Shown here: positions 1-7,401 of the stretch, piece by piece
Layout of the letters: every line of letters starts with the position of its first letter
Position numbering within the stretch: the stretch's first letter is position 1
NCBI GenBank assembly: GCA_934249265.1
Contig: CAKQKQ010000005.1
Location: forward strand, 1 to 43,224
Source of the DNA: an uncultured Clostridia bacterium
GTDB taxonomy: Bacteria > Bacillota > Clostridia > Christensenellales > Borkfalkiaceae
DNA: 43,224 nt
Direction of reading: 5' to 3'
Notes under the pieces: model-generated
The model's input: the letters and a program-made list of their open reading frames with translations, nothing else
Database searches by the model: none
What the model was told of the DNA's origin: nothing
Position numbers and translations under genes: made by a program

Positions 1-3000
1 TTCTTGAGTCCGATACAGTTGCTGAACGCCCCTGTTTCAATTATTGTTACACTATCAGGTATATTAATATCAATAAGACCACTACAACCGCTAAATGCTT
101 GATAACCGATTGTCGTTACACCATCAGGTATCGTTACACTCGTAATCCCTCTACACCCATGAAACGCATATTCTCCGATTGCTATTATACTGTCTGGAAT
201 AAAAATATTTGTAAGTTCGCTACAATTATAGAAAGCAAAATCACTTATACCTTTTGTTCCATATTTTATGTTTGCCGTCGATGTATTACTGCTCACTCCT
301 ACTACCCAACTGTCAACATATTCTATTCCGTTTTCTGTTTTTATTAAACTTTCACAACCGTCAAACGCTTCTTCTGCTATTTTTGTTACGCTATCGGGTA
401 TAGTAATACGCGTAAGCCAGTTGCAATTTTTAAACGTATACATGTTAATTATTGTTACGCCATCACTTAAAATTACAGTCCTTAGACTTGAAGGTATATA
501 ATAATAGTAATATTTGTTAGCCCCATAATATTGATATGTCACACCGACTAATGTAGAGTTATATGATGAATACGCTGCATATCCGAAAATATAACCGAAA
601 ACTTGATCATAACCATTGCTTGCAGTTTTACTTGCCCCTATAAACGGTAAAGTTATACTTTCCAACGACGAGCAACCAAAGAATGCAAAATCGCCTATTT
701 CCGTTACACTATTAGGTATAATCACACTTGTAAGTCCGCTGCAATTCTCAAACGCATTTTCACCAATAGTCTCTACACTATTACCTATAACAACATTTTC
801 AAGTCCACTACAGCCGTAAAATGCATTATTATCGATTGACTTTACACCATTACCTATAGTAACACTATTAATCTTATTGCAATTATAGAATGCATATGCG
901 CTAACATTTGTAGCGTCATCAGGAATAATTAAATCAACAATAAGTTCTCCGTTTAAATATAGGATTTTACTTGAATCGCTATTCATTAAATTATTTAACC
1001 CGGAAATATTGCACCAGTTAGATATATCGCTTATAAATATATTTATAATTTTTCTGCAATTTTCAAAAGCTTTTTTACTGATAGTCGTTACATTATTACC
1101 TATTGCAATATTTGTAATTTCACTACAATTATAGAATGCTTCTTCACCAATTATCGTTACGCGGTTAGGTATCGTTATACTCGTAAGACTGTTGCAATTA
1201 TAAAATGCATTATTACCAATTGATTTTACATTGTCGCCTATTACAACACTTTCAAGATTGCTACAATTATAAAATGCATTATTACCTACAGTCATTACGC
1301 TGTTACTTAAAATTACAGTCCTTAAACTTGAAGGTATGTAATAATGGTAATATTTGTTAGAATCATAGTATTGATATGTTGCACCGCTAACCGAAGAACT
1401 ACTTGAAGAAGTTGTATAGTCGAAAATATAACCGAAAACCTGATCATAGCCATTGTTTGCTGTTTTGCTTGCTCCTATAAACGGCAAAGTAATGCTTTCT
1501 AATGACGAACAATCTTTAAAAGCACTATCGCCAATTGTTGTTACACTATTAGGTATTATCACATTTGTAAGTCCGCTGCAATTATAAAACGCCGAAGAAC
1601 CGATTGCCGTTACTTTTTTCGGTATATTTACACTCATAAGACTATTACAATTATAAAACGCATTATTACCAATTGATTTTACATTGTCACCTATTACAAC
1701 ACTTTCAAGGTTACTGCAATTATAGAACACATTATTACCAATATCAGTTACACTGTTACTCAAAATCACGGTTTTTAAACTTGAAGGTATGTAATAATGA
1801 TAATATTTGTTAACAGTATTGTACTGATATGTTGTACCATTTTCCGAAAAACTGCTTGATGAAATTGTATATCCAAAAATATAACCTAAGACTTGGTCAT
1901 AACCATACCCTAAATCTTTTCTTGCCCCTATAAACGGTAAAGTTATACTTTCCAACGATGAGCAACCCTCAAACACACTATTACCGATTATTGTTACACT
2001 ATCAGGTATAATCACACTTGTAAGTTTGCTACAATTCTCAAACGCACTTTCACCAATTGTCTCTATACTATTACCTATAATAGTACTTTCAAGTCCACTA
2101 CAACCGTAAAACACATAAGAAGGTATTGTTTTTACATTATCTCCTATTATTACATTGCTCAACTTTAAACAGTTATTAAATATAAAACAATAATTAGGAC
2201 CACTATAAGAACCGGCACTTTTACAATTTTCGGCATTCCATACAACATTTGTAAGTTCACTACAATCTAAAAACGCATAACCACCGATTGTTGTTACGTT
2301 ATCAGGTATAATTACACTTGTAAGCCCACTACAATTATAGAACGCATAATTCCCGATTGTTGTTACGTTATTAGAAATTATTATATTTATAAGTCCTTTA
2401 CAATAAGCAAATGCATACGATGGTATCGTCGTCACTTTATCTGGTATTGCTATACTTGTAATTCCGCTACAATTATAGAACACAGAAGAACCGATTGCCG
2501 TTACACTGTCGGGTATTGTTACATTTGTAAGTCCACTACAATTATAAAACGCCGAAGAACCGATTGTCGTCACACTGTTGGGTATTGCCACACTTTTAAG
2601 TCCACTACAATTGTAGAATGCATAATCACCAATTGTTGTTATGCTGCTTGGTAACACTAAATCTATAATAAGTTCGCCTTTTAAATAAAGGTTTTTATTA
2701 CTTGAAGCATCCCTCATTAAACTATTTAATCCATAAATATTGCACCAAGCAAATAAATCGTTTATATATACACTTGTAAGTTCACTACAACCAATAAACG
2801 CTCCTTCATCAATTTTTATTACACTATTAGGTATAGTTACACTCGTAAGTCCACTACAATTTTCAAATGCTCGATAACCTATTGCTGTTACATTGTCGGG
2901 TATTGCCACACTTTTAAGTCCACTACAATTATAAAACGCTTGTACACCAATTGCCGTTACTTTTTTGCCTTTATACGTAGATTTTATTACAATGTCAGTT

Positions 3001-4283
3001 TTGTCGCAATTTAATCCGATTACGGTATAACTATCGCCGTTTTCTTTAAGTTTTACGTCATATTCGTCCCAAACCGCCGTCAACGTCACGCTACCAATAG
3101 AGCCTTTTGCAATTTCGGTCACTTTAACGCCGTTTTGTCTCCACTCTATAAAATCGGCGTTTATGTAATACGCGTCGTTTAATACTATCGTTTCACTTTC
3201 GATTGTATATTCAAGTGGGTTGAGCGAACTATTCGTACCGCTACCGCAGTCGTAAGTTATTTTATAAACTATCGGTGTATAACTTGCATTAAACGTTACG
3301 TCCCCGATACTGCCTTTTTCTATTTTGCCGCCATTGTCCCAATTTGCAAAATCATAACCGCGTTTTGTCGGAATATTAACAAGCGTTATTTCGTCTTCAA
3401 CCGTATAAGTCGTCGGATTTCCGCTGCCTATCGTACCACCGTTTAAATTGTAATCAATTTTGTAAGTGATAATATTCCAAGTTACGTCAATCGTCGTATC
3501 TTTTGTAACGGGTGTGGAAAAATCGTAGTTCCATTTATCAAAATTATAACCTCTTTTTTCGGGCACGTCTGGCATTGTTGCACAAAAATCTTCTTCTACT
3601 TGTTGACTTTCAACATCACTGCCGCCGTTTGTGTCGAAACTTACCGTATAGATAGGTCTGCGGCGAATAGTAACCGCATACGTAGTTTTGCACTCTCCGT
3701 CAACCATTTCAAGGACATATACTTGATTATCTCCCTCTTTAAGGGGGATTTTTTTCGTCGCAACTTGTTGCATACCGTATTCATCTAACGATACAACGAA
3801 TTTAACAATACCCTCGATTTCGATTTCGTTTATAAACGAAAATTCTTCGGTTGAATTGCTAACTTTTCCGTAAACGTTTGTTCCGTCAACGCTAAGTGTT
3901 TTGAAAGACATTTTGCTTTCAAGTTTTGTCCCGTCGTCTAAAATTGTGTCAGTTGCGTCGCAACGGTCGCAAGTGGCGGTTTTTGTTCCGTCTTTTTCAT
4001 GCGTTGCGTTGTTGTCCGATACGTAATTCGTAAAACTGTGCCCTAATGCGTTGCCATAGGCGAAAGTTGCTGTGCCTTTTTCTCCGCATTTGCACGAATA
4101 ATAATACTTCGCCGCCTCTGTGCAGGTTGCTTCGCTGCATAAATACTCGTCCGTCACGTTTTCGACCGTAAACGAGTGCTTATGCTTGTTCCCGCCGCTG
4201 TTTCCCTTTCCGCATGCGGAAAAAGAAAGCGTTGTAAATACGCACGCCGCTATACACAACGCCATAATTAAAATCTTCCTCAT
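1..4283 (-). CDS. BspA-type leucine-rich-repeat surface lipoprotein, C-terminus beyond window
   Basis: An open frame runs unbroken from ATG at 4283 to the window edge (at least 1,427 codons). AAAGGAGA lies about 8 nt upstream. Residues 1-24 form a signal peptide ending FSAC, so a lipoprotein is likely. Residues about 30-120 contain paired Cys motifs (CSEATC, CKCG, CDRCD). About 125-207 resemble a cadherin-like beta-sandwich ending TYAVTIRR. About 210-400 hold three InlB/Flg_new-type B-repeats (FDTNGG, YNLNGG, YDCGSG). From about 407 onward roughly 30 BspA LRRs of about 23 residues follow, with unit AFYNCSGLTSVTIPNSVTTI. Families of this type act in surface adhesion; the ligand is unknown. The 3' end and any anchor are outside the window. 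Confidence 0.93.
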   Translation of the reverse strand, partial: MRKILIMALCIAACVFTTLSFSACGKGNSGGNKHKHSFTVENVTDEYLCSEATCTEAAKYYYSCKCGEKGTATFAYGNALGHSFTNYVSDNNATHEKDGTKTATCDRCDATDTILDDGTKLESKMSFKTLSVDGTNVYGKVSNSTEEFSFINEIEIEGIVKFVVSLDEYGMQQVATKKIPLKEGDNQVYVLEMVDGECKTTYAVTIRRRPIYTVSFDTNGGSDVESQQVEEDFCATMPDVPEKRGYNFDKWNYDFSTPVTKDTTIDVTWNIITYKIDYNLNGGTIGSGNPTTYTVEDEITLVNIPTKRGYDFANWDNGGKIEKGSIGDVTFNASYTPIVYKITYDCGSGTNSSLNPLEYTIESETIVLNDAYYINADFIEWRQNGVKVTEIAKGSIGSVTLTAVWDEYDVKLKENGDSYTVIGLNCDKTDIVIKSTYKGKKVTAIGVQAFYNCSGLKSVAIPDNVTAIGYRAFENCSGLTSVTIPNSVIKIDEGAFIGCSELTSVYINDLFAWCNIYGLNSLMRDASSNKNLYLKGELIIDLVLPSSITTIGDYAFYNCSGLKSVAIPNSVTTIGSSAFYNCSGLTNVTIPDSVTAIGSSVFYNCSGITSIAIPDKVTTIPSYAFAYCKGLINIIISNNVTTIGNYAFYNCSGLTSVIIPDNVTTIGGYAFLDCSELTNVVWNAENCKSAGSYSGPNYCFIFNNCLKLSNVIIGDNVKTIPSYVFYGCSGLESTIIGNSIETIGESAFENCSKLTSVIIPDSVTIIGNSVFEGCSSLESITLPFIGARKDLGYGYDQVLGYIFGYTISSSSFSENGTTYQYNTVNKYYHYYIPSSLKTVILSNSVTDIGNNVFYNCSNLESVVIGDNVKSIGNNAFYNCNSLMSVNIPKKVTAIGSSAFYNCSGLTNVIIPNSVTTIGDSAFKDCSSLESITLPFIGASKTANNGYDQVFGYIFDYTTSSSSSSVSGATYQYYDSNKYYHYYIPSSLRTVILSNSVMTVGNNAFYNCSNLESVVIGDNVKSIGNNAFYNCNSLTSITIPNRVTIIGEEAFYNCSEITNIAIGNNVTTISKKAFENCRKIINIFISDISNWCNISGLNNLMNSDSSKILYLNGELIVDLIIPDDATNVSAYAFYNCNKINSVTIGNGVKSIDNNAFYGCSGLENVVIGNSVETIGENAFENCSGLTSVIIPNSVTEIGDFAFFGCSSLESITLPFIGASKTASNGYDQVFGYIFGYAAYSSYNSTLVGVTYQYYGANKYYYYYIPSSLRTVILSDGVTIINMYTFKNCNWLTRITIPDSVTKIAEEAFDGCESLIKTENGIEYVDSWVVGVSSNTSTANIKYGTKGISDFAFYNCSELTNIFIPDSIIAIGEYAFHGCRGITSVTIPDGVTTIGYQAFSGCSGLIDINIPDSVTIIETGAFSNCIGLK
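463..690 (-). repeat. LRR gene internal module, copy A
   Basis: This block interrupts the regular LRRs. It encodes a segment running from LPFIGA through GYDQVFGYIF and TYQYYG to KYYYYYIPSSLRTVILS. Two related blocks lie at about 1300-1530 and 1750-1985. Over roughly 55 bp (465-520) it differs from the copy at 1300 by only a few bases. The module type is common within clostridial BspA-like proteins. Confidence 0.8.
1300..1530 (-). repeat. LRR gene internal module, copy B
   Basis: Second copy of the inserted module, reading LPFIGASKTANNGYDQVFGY, then a serine-rich stretch, then YHYIPSSLRTVILS. It lies about 840 bp from copy A and 450 bp from copy C, with different numbers of ordinary LRRs between them. 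That spacing suggests the protein grew by duplication of LRR-plus-module blocks. Confidence 0.8.
1750..1985 (-). repeat. LRR gene internal module, copy C
   Basis: Third copy, nearest the N-terminus: LPFIGARKDLGYGYDQVLGY followed by YHYIPSSLKTVILS. It is somewhat diverged from copies A and B at the start, but the DNA around the PSSL motif is nearly the same in all three. Confidence 0.75.
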
Positions 4284-4307
4284 AACTTTTTTCTCCTTTA
4301 AAATTTT

Positions 4308-4348
4308 TCGTAAAAATAAAAGTGCCGTATCCAAGCGAATACGACACT
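4308..4348 (-). terminator. Intrinsic-terminator-like hairpin just before the LRR gene
   Basis: Arms 4337-4348 and 4321-4332 form 12 continuous pairs (two G-U) around a four-base loop, followed on the minus strand by a U-rich run. It sits only 25 nt before the ATG at 4283 and just upstream of the ribosome site. It would therefore either end a small RNA or attenuate the LRR transcript. Confidence 0.65.
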
Positions 4349-4482
4349 AGCAAAGTGCGTTTTCGCTCAGTTGCGACACCAATTAACAATAATAACCTTC
4401 ATGAAAAGATTTTTGTAATGCGAAAAAGGTACACTTCTGCCCTAAGTATACGTTTCATGAAAGTTATTTAATTGGAGTCGCA
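4308..4482 (-). ncRNA. Structured 5' leader or small RNA upstream of the LRR lipoprotein
   Basis: Read on the minus strand from about 4482, the first 29 bases (4482-4454) pair with 4405-4371. The pairing has 15 positions with one mismatch, a 1x6 internal loop, then 13 more with one G-U. Inside the loop GTATACTT (4451-4444 region) pairs with AAGTGTAC. A second hairpin (4337-4348 with 4321-4332, 12 bp, 4-nt loop GCTT) is followed by TTTTATTTTT, like an intrinsic terminator. All four imperfect-but-paired positions are G-U on this strand and would be A-C mismatches on the other, which favours RNA transcribed toward the LRR gene. It could be an attenuator leader or a free small RNA of about 170 nt. 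I match it to no known family. Confidence 0.65.
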
Positions 4483-4487
4483 GTTTA

Positions 4488-4516
4488 ATTTTACCACTTT
4501 TACCAAATTATTGCAA
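4488..4516 (-). promoter_or_regulatory. Sigma-A promoter for the structured leader and LRR gene
   Basis: -35 TTGCAA (4516-4511), 17-nt spacer, -10 TAAAAT (4493-4488). The expected start, about 4481-4483, falls exactly at the foot of the large hairpin, so the fold would begin with the first transcribed bases. Confidence 0.7.
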
Positions 4517-4882
4517 TAAAATTAATAAACTATTTACTTTTAAGCCGCCTTTGCTGACTAAAACCGTGATTTTCGCATTTATAATATTGCCAATCAAACT
4601 CAAAAAGCCGCATAAACAAACTTAACAAAACGCAAATAAACGCAATAAAAACACTTTGGTGTGTTCGACATAAAAACTCTCGCAATTTCGGCGTAAAACT
4701 GCGACACATTCAACAAAAAACGACGGCAACACTGCTCCCGTAGTCAAATAGTAATTATATTCCTAATATATGCCGCATATAATTATTAAGCGAAACGTTA
4801 AACAAAAAGCGCGGCAAAGCAAAATTTTAAGATAAATTTTAAGTTAAAATCACAAATATGCGGTAATATTTTATTTTATGTC
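4517..4882. other. Divergent intergenic spacer between LRR gene and galK
   Basis: No gene seen in this AT-rich stretch. An imperfect inverted repeat (TAATTATAT near 4750 and ATATAATTATTA near 4775) flanks a short AT segment; its meaning is unknown. Confidence 0.5.
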
Positions 4883-4911
4883 TTTACAAAATTATGCTAA
4901 AATGTTATACT
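4883..4911 (+). promoter_or_regulatory. Sigma-A promoter of galK
   Basis: -35 TTTACA (4883-4888), 17-nt spacer, -10 TATACT (4906-4911), about 30 nt before the translation start. This implies a short leader. Confidence 0.65.
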
Positions 4912-4942
4912 GTAACCATAAAAATATAATATGAGGTCTATT

Positions 4943-6163
4943 ATGGATTTTAAAACGTTATACGGCGAACATTACGACGCCGAAGAACAACAAAAAAGAT
5001 ACCAATATATTACCGACGTTTTCAAGAAAAACGAAAACGAAGACCCGAGTTATTTCTTTTCTTCTCCCGGAAGGGCTGAAATTCTCGGCAACCACACCGA
5101 CCACAACCACGGCAAAGTTATTGTTGCCGCAATTAGTTGCGATTTATTAGCCGCTGTAAAGAAAACAAACGACAGAATCGTAAAAATTTGCTCGGTTGGT
5201 TATGCTCCCGTTTGCGTAAACCTCGACGAAACCGCTTTGGATAAAAACGAATACGGCACTTCTCAAGCACTTACAAAGGGCGTAATTCAGGCACTTAAAG
5301 ACAGAGGTCTTTTTGAAAAACTCGGCGGTTTTACCGCACACACCATTTCAAGCATATTTAAGGGCGCGGGCGTTTCGTCGTCGGCGGCGTTTGAAGTGCT
5401 TGTTTGCGAAATTTTCAACAAACTCTATCTCGACGAAGTGCTTACCGACGTGGATAAAGCGGTTATTTCTCAATACAGCGAAAACGTATATTTCGGCAAA
5501 CCGTGCGGACTTTTGGACCAAAGCGGAATCGCTATAGGTTCGCTTTGCAAACTCGATTTTAACGAGCCCACCAAACCCGTAATTACAAAACTCGCTCAAC
5601 CCAAGGGCTATACGCTCGTACTTACAAACACGGGCGGAGACCACGCCGCGCTTACCCCCCACTACGCCGCAATCAGACAAGAAATGGAAAGCGTAGCCGA
5701 ATATTTCGGTAAAAAGGTTTTAAGAGACGTACCTTACGAAGATTTTATGGCGGCTATACCCTCGCTTAAAGAGAAATTCAGCGGCAGGGCTATTATGCGC
5801 GCGCTTCACTTCTACAACGAAAACAACCGTGTTGACCTTGCGGAAAAGGCTCTTGCAGAGGGCGACACAAAAACTTTCCTTAAATGCGTAAACGAATCTG
5901 GACTTTCAAGCCTTAATCTTTTGCAAAACTGCTACGTTCCCGGGGACGTTATGCAACCCGTTGTACTCGGAATAGAACTTTCGAGACAAATCATTAAAGA
6001 CGGCGCAATAAGAGTACACGGCGGTGGATTTGCCGGTTCTATCCTCGCGTTTGTCAAAGAAGAAGACACCGCGGAATACGTAAAAACGATGAAGTCGGTA
6101 TTCGGCGAAGAAAACGTGTTTACCGCCAATATTAGAGGCGTGGGCACTGCTTTCGTAAAATAA
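4943..6163 (+). CDS. galK: Galactokinase-family GHMP kinase
   Basis: 406 residues, the normal galactokinase length. It probably phosphorylates C1 of galactose with ATP, the entry step of the Leloir pathway, in the cytoplasm. Motif 1 PGRAEILGNHTDHNHG is at 42-57, the GHMP ATP loop GAGVSSSAA begins near 142, CGLLDQ keeps the catalytic-type Asp, and HGGGFAGS starts at 359. The ATG at 4943 is preferred over the in-frame ATG at 4931 because GAGG (4933-4936) sits 6 nt before it and would overlap the earlier start. In classical enzymes the sugar-binding motif is GEHTD; here Asn replaces Glu at residue 50, a variant I recall from some clostridial homologues. No other Leloir gene is adjacent. The gene has its own promoter and terminator, so it is monocistronic. 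Confidence 0.9.
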   Translation: MDFKTLYGEHYDAEEQQKRYQYITDVFKKNENEDPSYFFSSPGRAEILGNHTDHNHGKVIVAAISCDLLAAVKKTNDRIVKICSVGYAPVCVNLDETALDKNEYGTSQALTKGVIQALKDRGLFEKLGGFTAHTISSIFKGAGVSSSAAFEVLVCEIFNKLYLDEVLTDVDKAVISQYSENVYFGKPCGLLDQSGIAIGSLCKLDFNEPTKPVITKLAQPKGYTLVLTNTGGDHAALTPHYAAIRQEMESVAEYFGKKVLRDVPYEDFMAAIPSLKEKFSGRAIMRALHFYNENNRVDLAEKALAEGDTKTFLKCVNESGLSSLNLLQNCYVPGDVMQPVVLGIELSRQIIKDGAIRVHGGGFAGSILAFVKEEDTAEYVKTMKSVFGEENVFTANIRGVGTAFVK

Positions 6164-6185
6164 TTTGACCATTCTCCCTTTTCAT

Positions 6186-6237
6186 ATACCCCCTTTATTA
6201 AGGATTTTTCCTTTTTCAAAGGGGGTATTATTTTTTT
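6186..6237 (+). terminator. Rho-independent terminator after galK
   Basis: Arms ATACCCCCTTT (6186-6196) and AAAGGGGGTAT (6218-6228) are followed by seven T. A small inner AAGG/CCTT pair lies in the loop. Confidence 0.85.
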
Positions 6238-6560
6238 ATAAATTTTTAATGCGGCATTTTTTAATTTTGCGGTATGCTGTTTTTGGTTTGCGATTTAATG
6301 CGCTTTCATAAAGTAAAAAATTGACTTTTGCCTTTTTATATTGTAAAACGGCTGATTTTACGCAATACGTATGCGGTAAAACCGTCATTTACGCCAAAAC
6401 GCACACACTATACAACTCACCCGCTAAAAGGCATTTTTAAAATAATATTTTTACTTTGCCATACTCTATTAAAACCGTAAATGCGTATTTATTTTACACC
6501 CAACCGAAGTTTACTTTAAAAATTTATAAATCGGTTTTTTCGGCAAAAAACGAAAAACTA
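6238..6560. other. Intergenic spacer after galK
   Basis: No gene seen. It contains one copy of the dispersed ATACGTAT palindrome (6356-6381) and is otherwise AT-rich. Confidence 0.5.
6356..6381. repeat. Dispersed ATACGTAT palindrome, copy 1
   Basis: 26 bp with arms TTTTAC and GTAAAA around the core ATACGTAT. I use it as the reference copy. It is intergenic, between the galK terminator and the SH3-like gene. Confidence 0.7.
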
Positions 6561-6589
6561 TTGTTTAAAAAGCGCAAATATTGTATAAT
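6561..6589 (+). promoter_or_regulatory. Promoter of the 74-residue SH3-like gene
   Basis: -10 TATAAT (6584-6589) is perfect. A weak -35 TTGTTT (6561-6566) sits 17 nt upstream. Confidence 0.5.
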
Positions 6590-6630
6590 GAATAAAAAGT
6601 AAATTTAAAAACGAAACATGGAATTACTTT

Positions 6631-6855
6631 ATGAAACTGTTAAACAGAGTCGAACTTATTGTAGATAAAAAAAGATATACCGATTTAGGTTTGAAAAAGG
6701 GAGATAAAGGCATAGTGCTCGGCGAAGAACGAGCGGGCGGCTATTGGCTGGTTTATTTTGACGGAGAAATTTTCCAAGACGTGGACGGCGTTTGGAAAAC
6801 CACCGAAATCGATGCCGCCGTAAAAGAGGAAGACGTAAAAGTAATCGAAGAATAA
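6631..6855 (+). CDS. Small SH3-like hypothetical protein, 74 aa
   Basis: I do not recognise a named family. The protein is short, charged and soluble, with alternating beta-type segments (RVELIVDKKRY, GDKGIVLGE, GYWLVYFDGEIFQDVDG) like a single SH3/KOW-type barrel. No signal peptide or membrane segment is present. The ribosome site is weak (only GGA about 9 nt upstream). A frameshifted paralogue lies 137 bp downstream with the GYWLVYFDGEIFQDVDG block intact, so the coding reading is supported by conservation between the two copies. Function unknown. Confidence 0.7.
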   Translation: MKLLNRVELIVDKKRYTDLGLKKGDKGIVLGEERAGGYWLVYFDGEIFQDVDGVWKTTEIDAAVKEEDVKVIEE

Positions 6856-6991
6856 GCGGCACAAAATAAAAATCTTTTGACTAAAATTAAAATTTTTAAT
6901 CTAACTAACCTTTAAAAACCGCTATTTTGCATTTCTTGTTTACAATAAATTGCATCGTAGACTATTTCAAGCAAGTTTTAATTTATATATT

Positions 6992-7220
6992 ATGAAAGAA
7001 TATGACAGAGTCGAACTTATTGAAGACAATTTAAATTGCATGAAAAGAGGAAATTAAAAAAGGCGATAAAGGTATAATTTTAGGTCCGAAAAGACACGGC
7101 TATTGGCTGGTTTATTTCGACGGGGAGATTTTTCAAGACGTAGACGGGATTTGGAAAACCACCGAAATTGACGTCGGCGTTTTGGAAAAACACTTAAAAG
7201 TAATTAAAGAAAGCGATTAG
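6992..7220 (+). pseudogene. Frameshifted second copy of the SH3-like gene
   Basis: The copy begins MKEYDRVELIEDN at 6992, then hits TAA at 7055-7057. Dropping one A near 7053 restores the frame, giving KKGDKGIILG, GYWLVYFDGEIFQDVDG and WKTTEID down to TAG at 7218-7220. The total of 229 bases is one more than a multiple of three. The 3' half is very close to the upstream gene. It is either a recent duplicate that has decayed, a single-base sequencing error, or a frameshifting gene; decay is the simplest explanation. Confidence 0.75.
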
Positions 7221-7291
7221 TTTTTTATTAAAAACGGGTTTGGCAAAATATCGCGCATATCGGAGACAACAGTGATAAAATTAATTTTAAT

Positions 7292-7331
7292 AACGAAAAC
7301 GGGTTTGGCAAAAGCCAAACCCGTTTTCGTT
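7292..7331. terminator. Bidirectional terminator, 18-bp stem
   Basis: Perfect 18-bp stem (7292-7309 with 7314-7331) and an AAAA loop, lying between converging genes. An extra copy of the left-arm core, AAAACGGGTTTGGCAAAA, occurs alone at about 7230-7247, perhaps a remnant of a duplicated terminator. Confidence 0.8.
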
Positions 7332-7374
7332 GTTTATTTGCTATAATTCGTTATTTATTACTTTAAATTGTCGA

Positions 7375-7400
7375 TTTTACTCAATACGTATGCCGTAAAA
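7375..7400. repeat. Dispersed ATACGTAT palindrome, copy 2
   Basis: Matches copy 1 at 24 of 26 positions by eye. It lies 2 bp from the 3' end of the beta-propeller gene, in the convergent intergenic gap. Confidence 0.7.
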
Positions 7401-7401
7401 G

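Noticed and set aside
99..819. Short plus-strand frames at 99-347, 268-501 and 616-819
   Set aside because: All are antisense to the open LRR gene, whose frame carries clear protein repeats; no ribosome sites.
1..4283. Regularly spaced repeats resembling a CRISPR array
   Set aside because: The period of about 70 bp translates cleanly into 23-residue LRR units on the minus strand, and the repeats are degenerate at DNA level.
4308..4482. T-box or known riboswitch
   Set aside because: No T-box bulge sequence (AGGGTGG), no purine, TPP, SAM or cobalamin core recognised.
5348..5680. 110-codon minus-strand frame inside galK
   Set aside because: Shadow of the GHMP kinase reading frame; no ribosome site.
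6356..6381. Palindrome as a parS (ParB) site
   Set aside because: The core ATACGTAT and arms do not match the parS consensus, TGTTTCACGTGAAACA.
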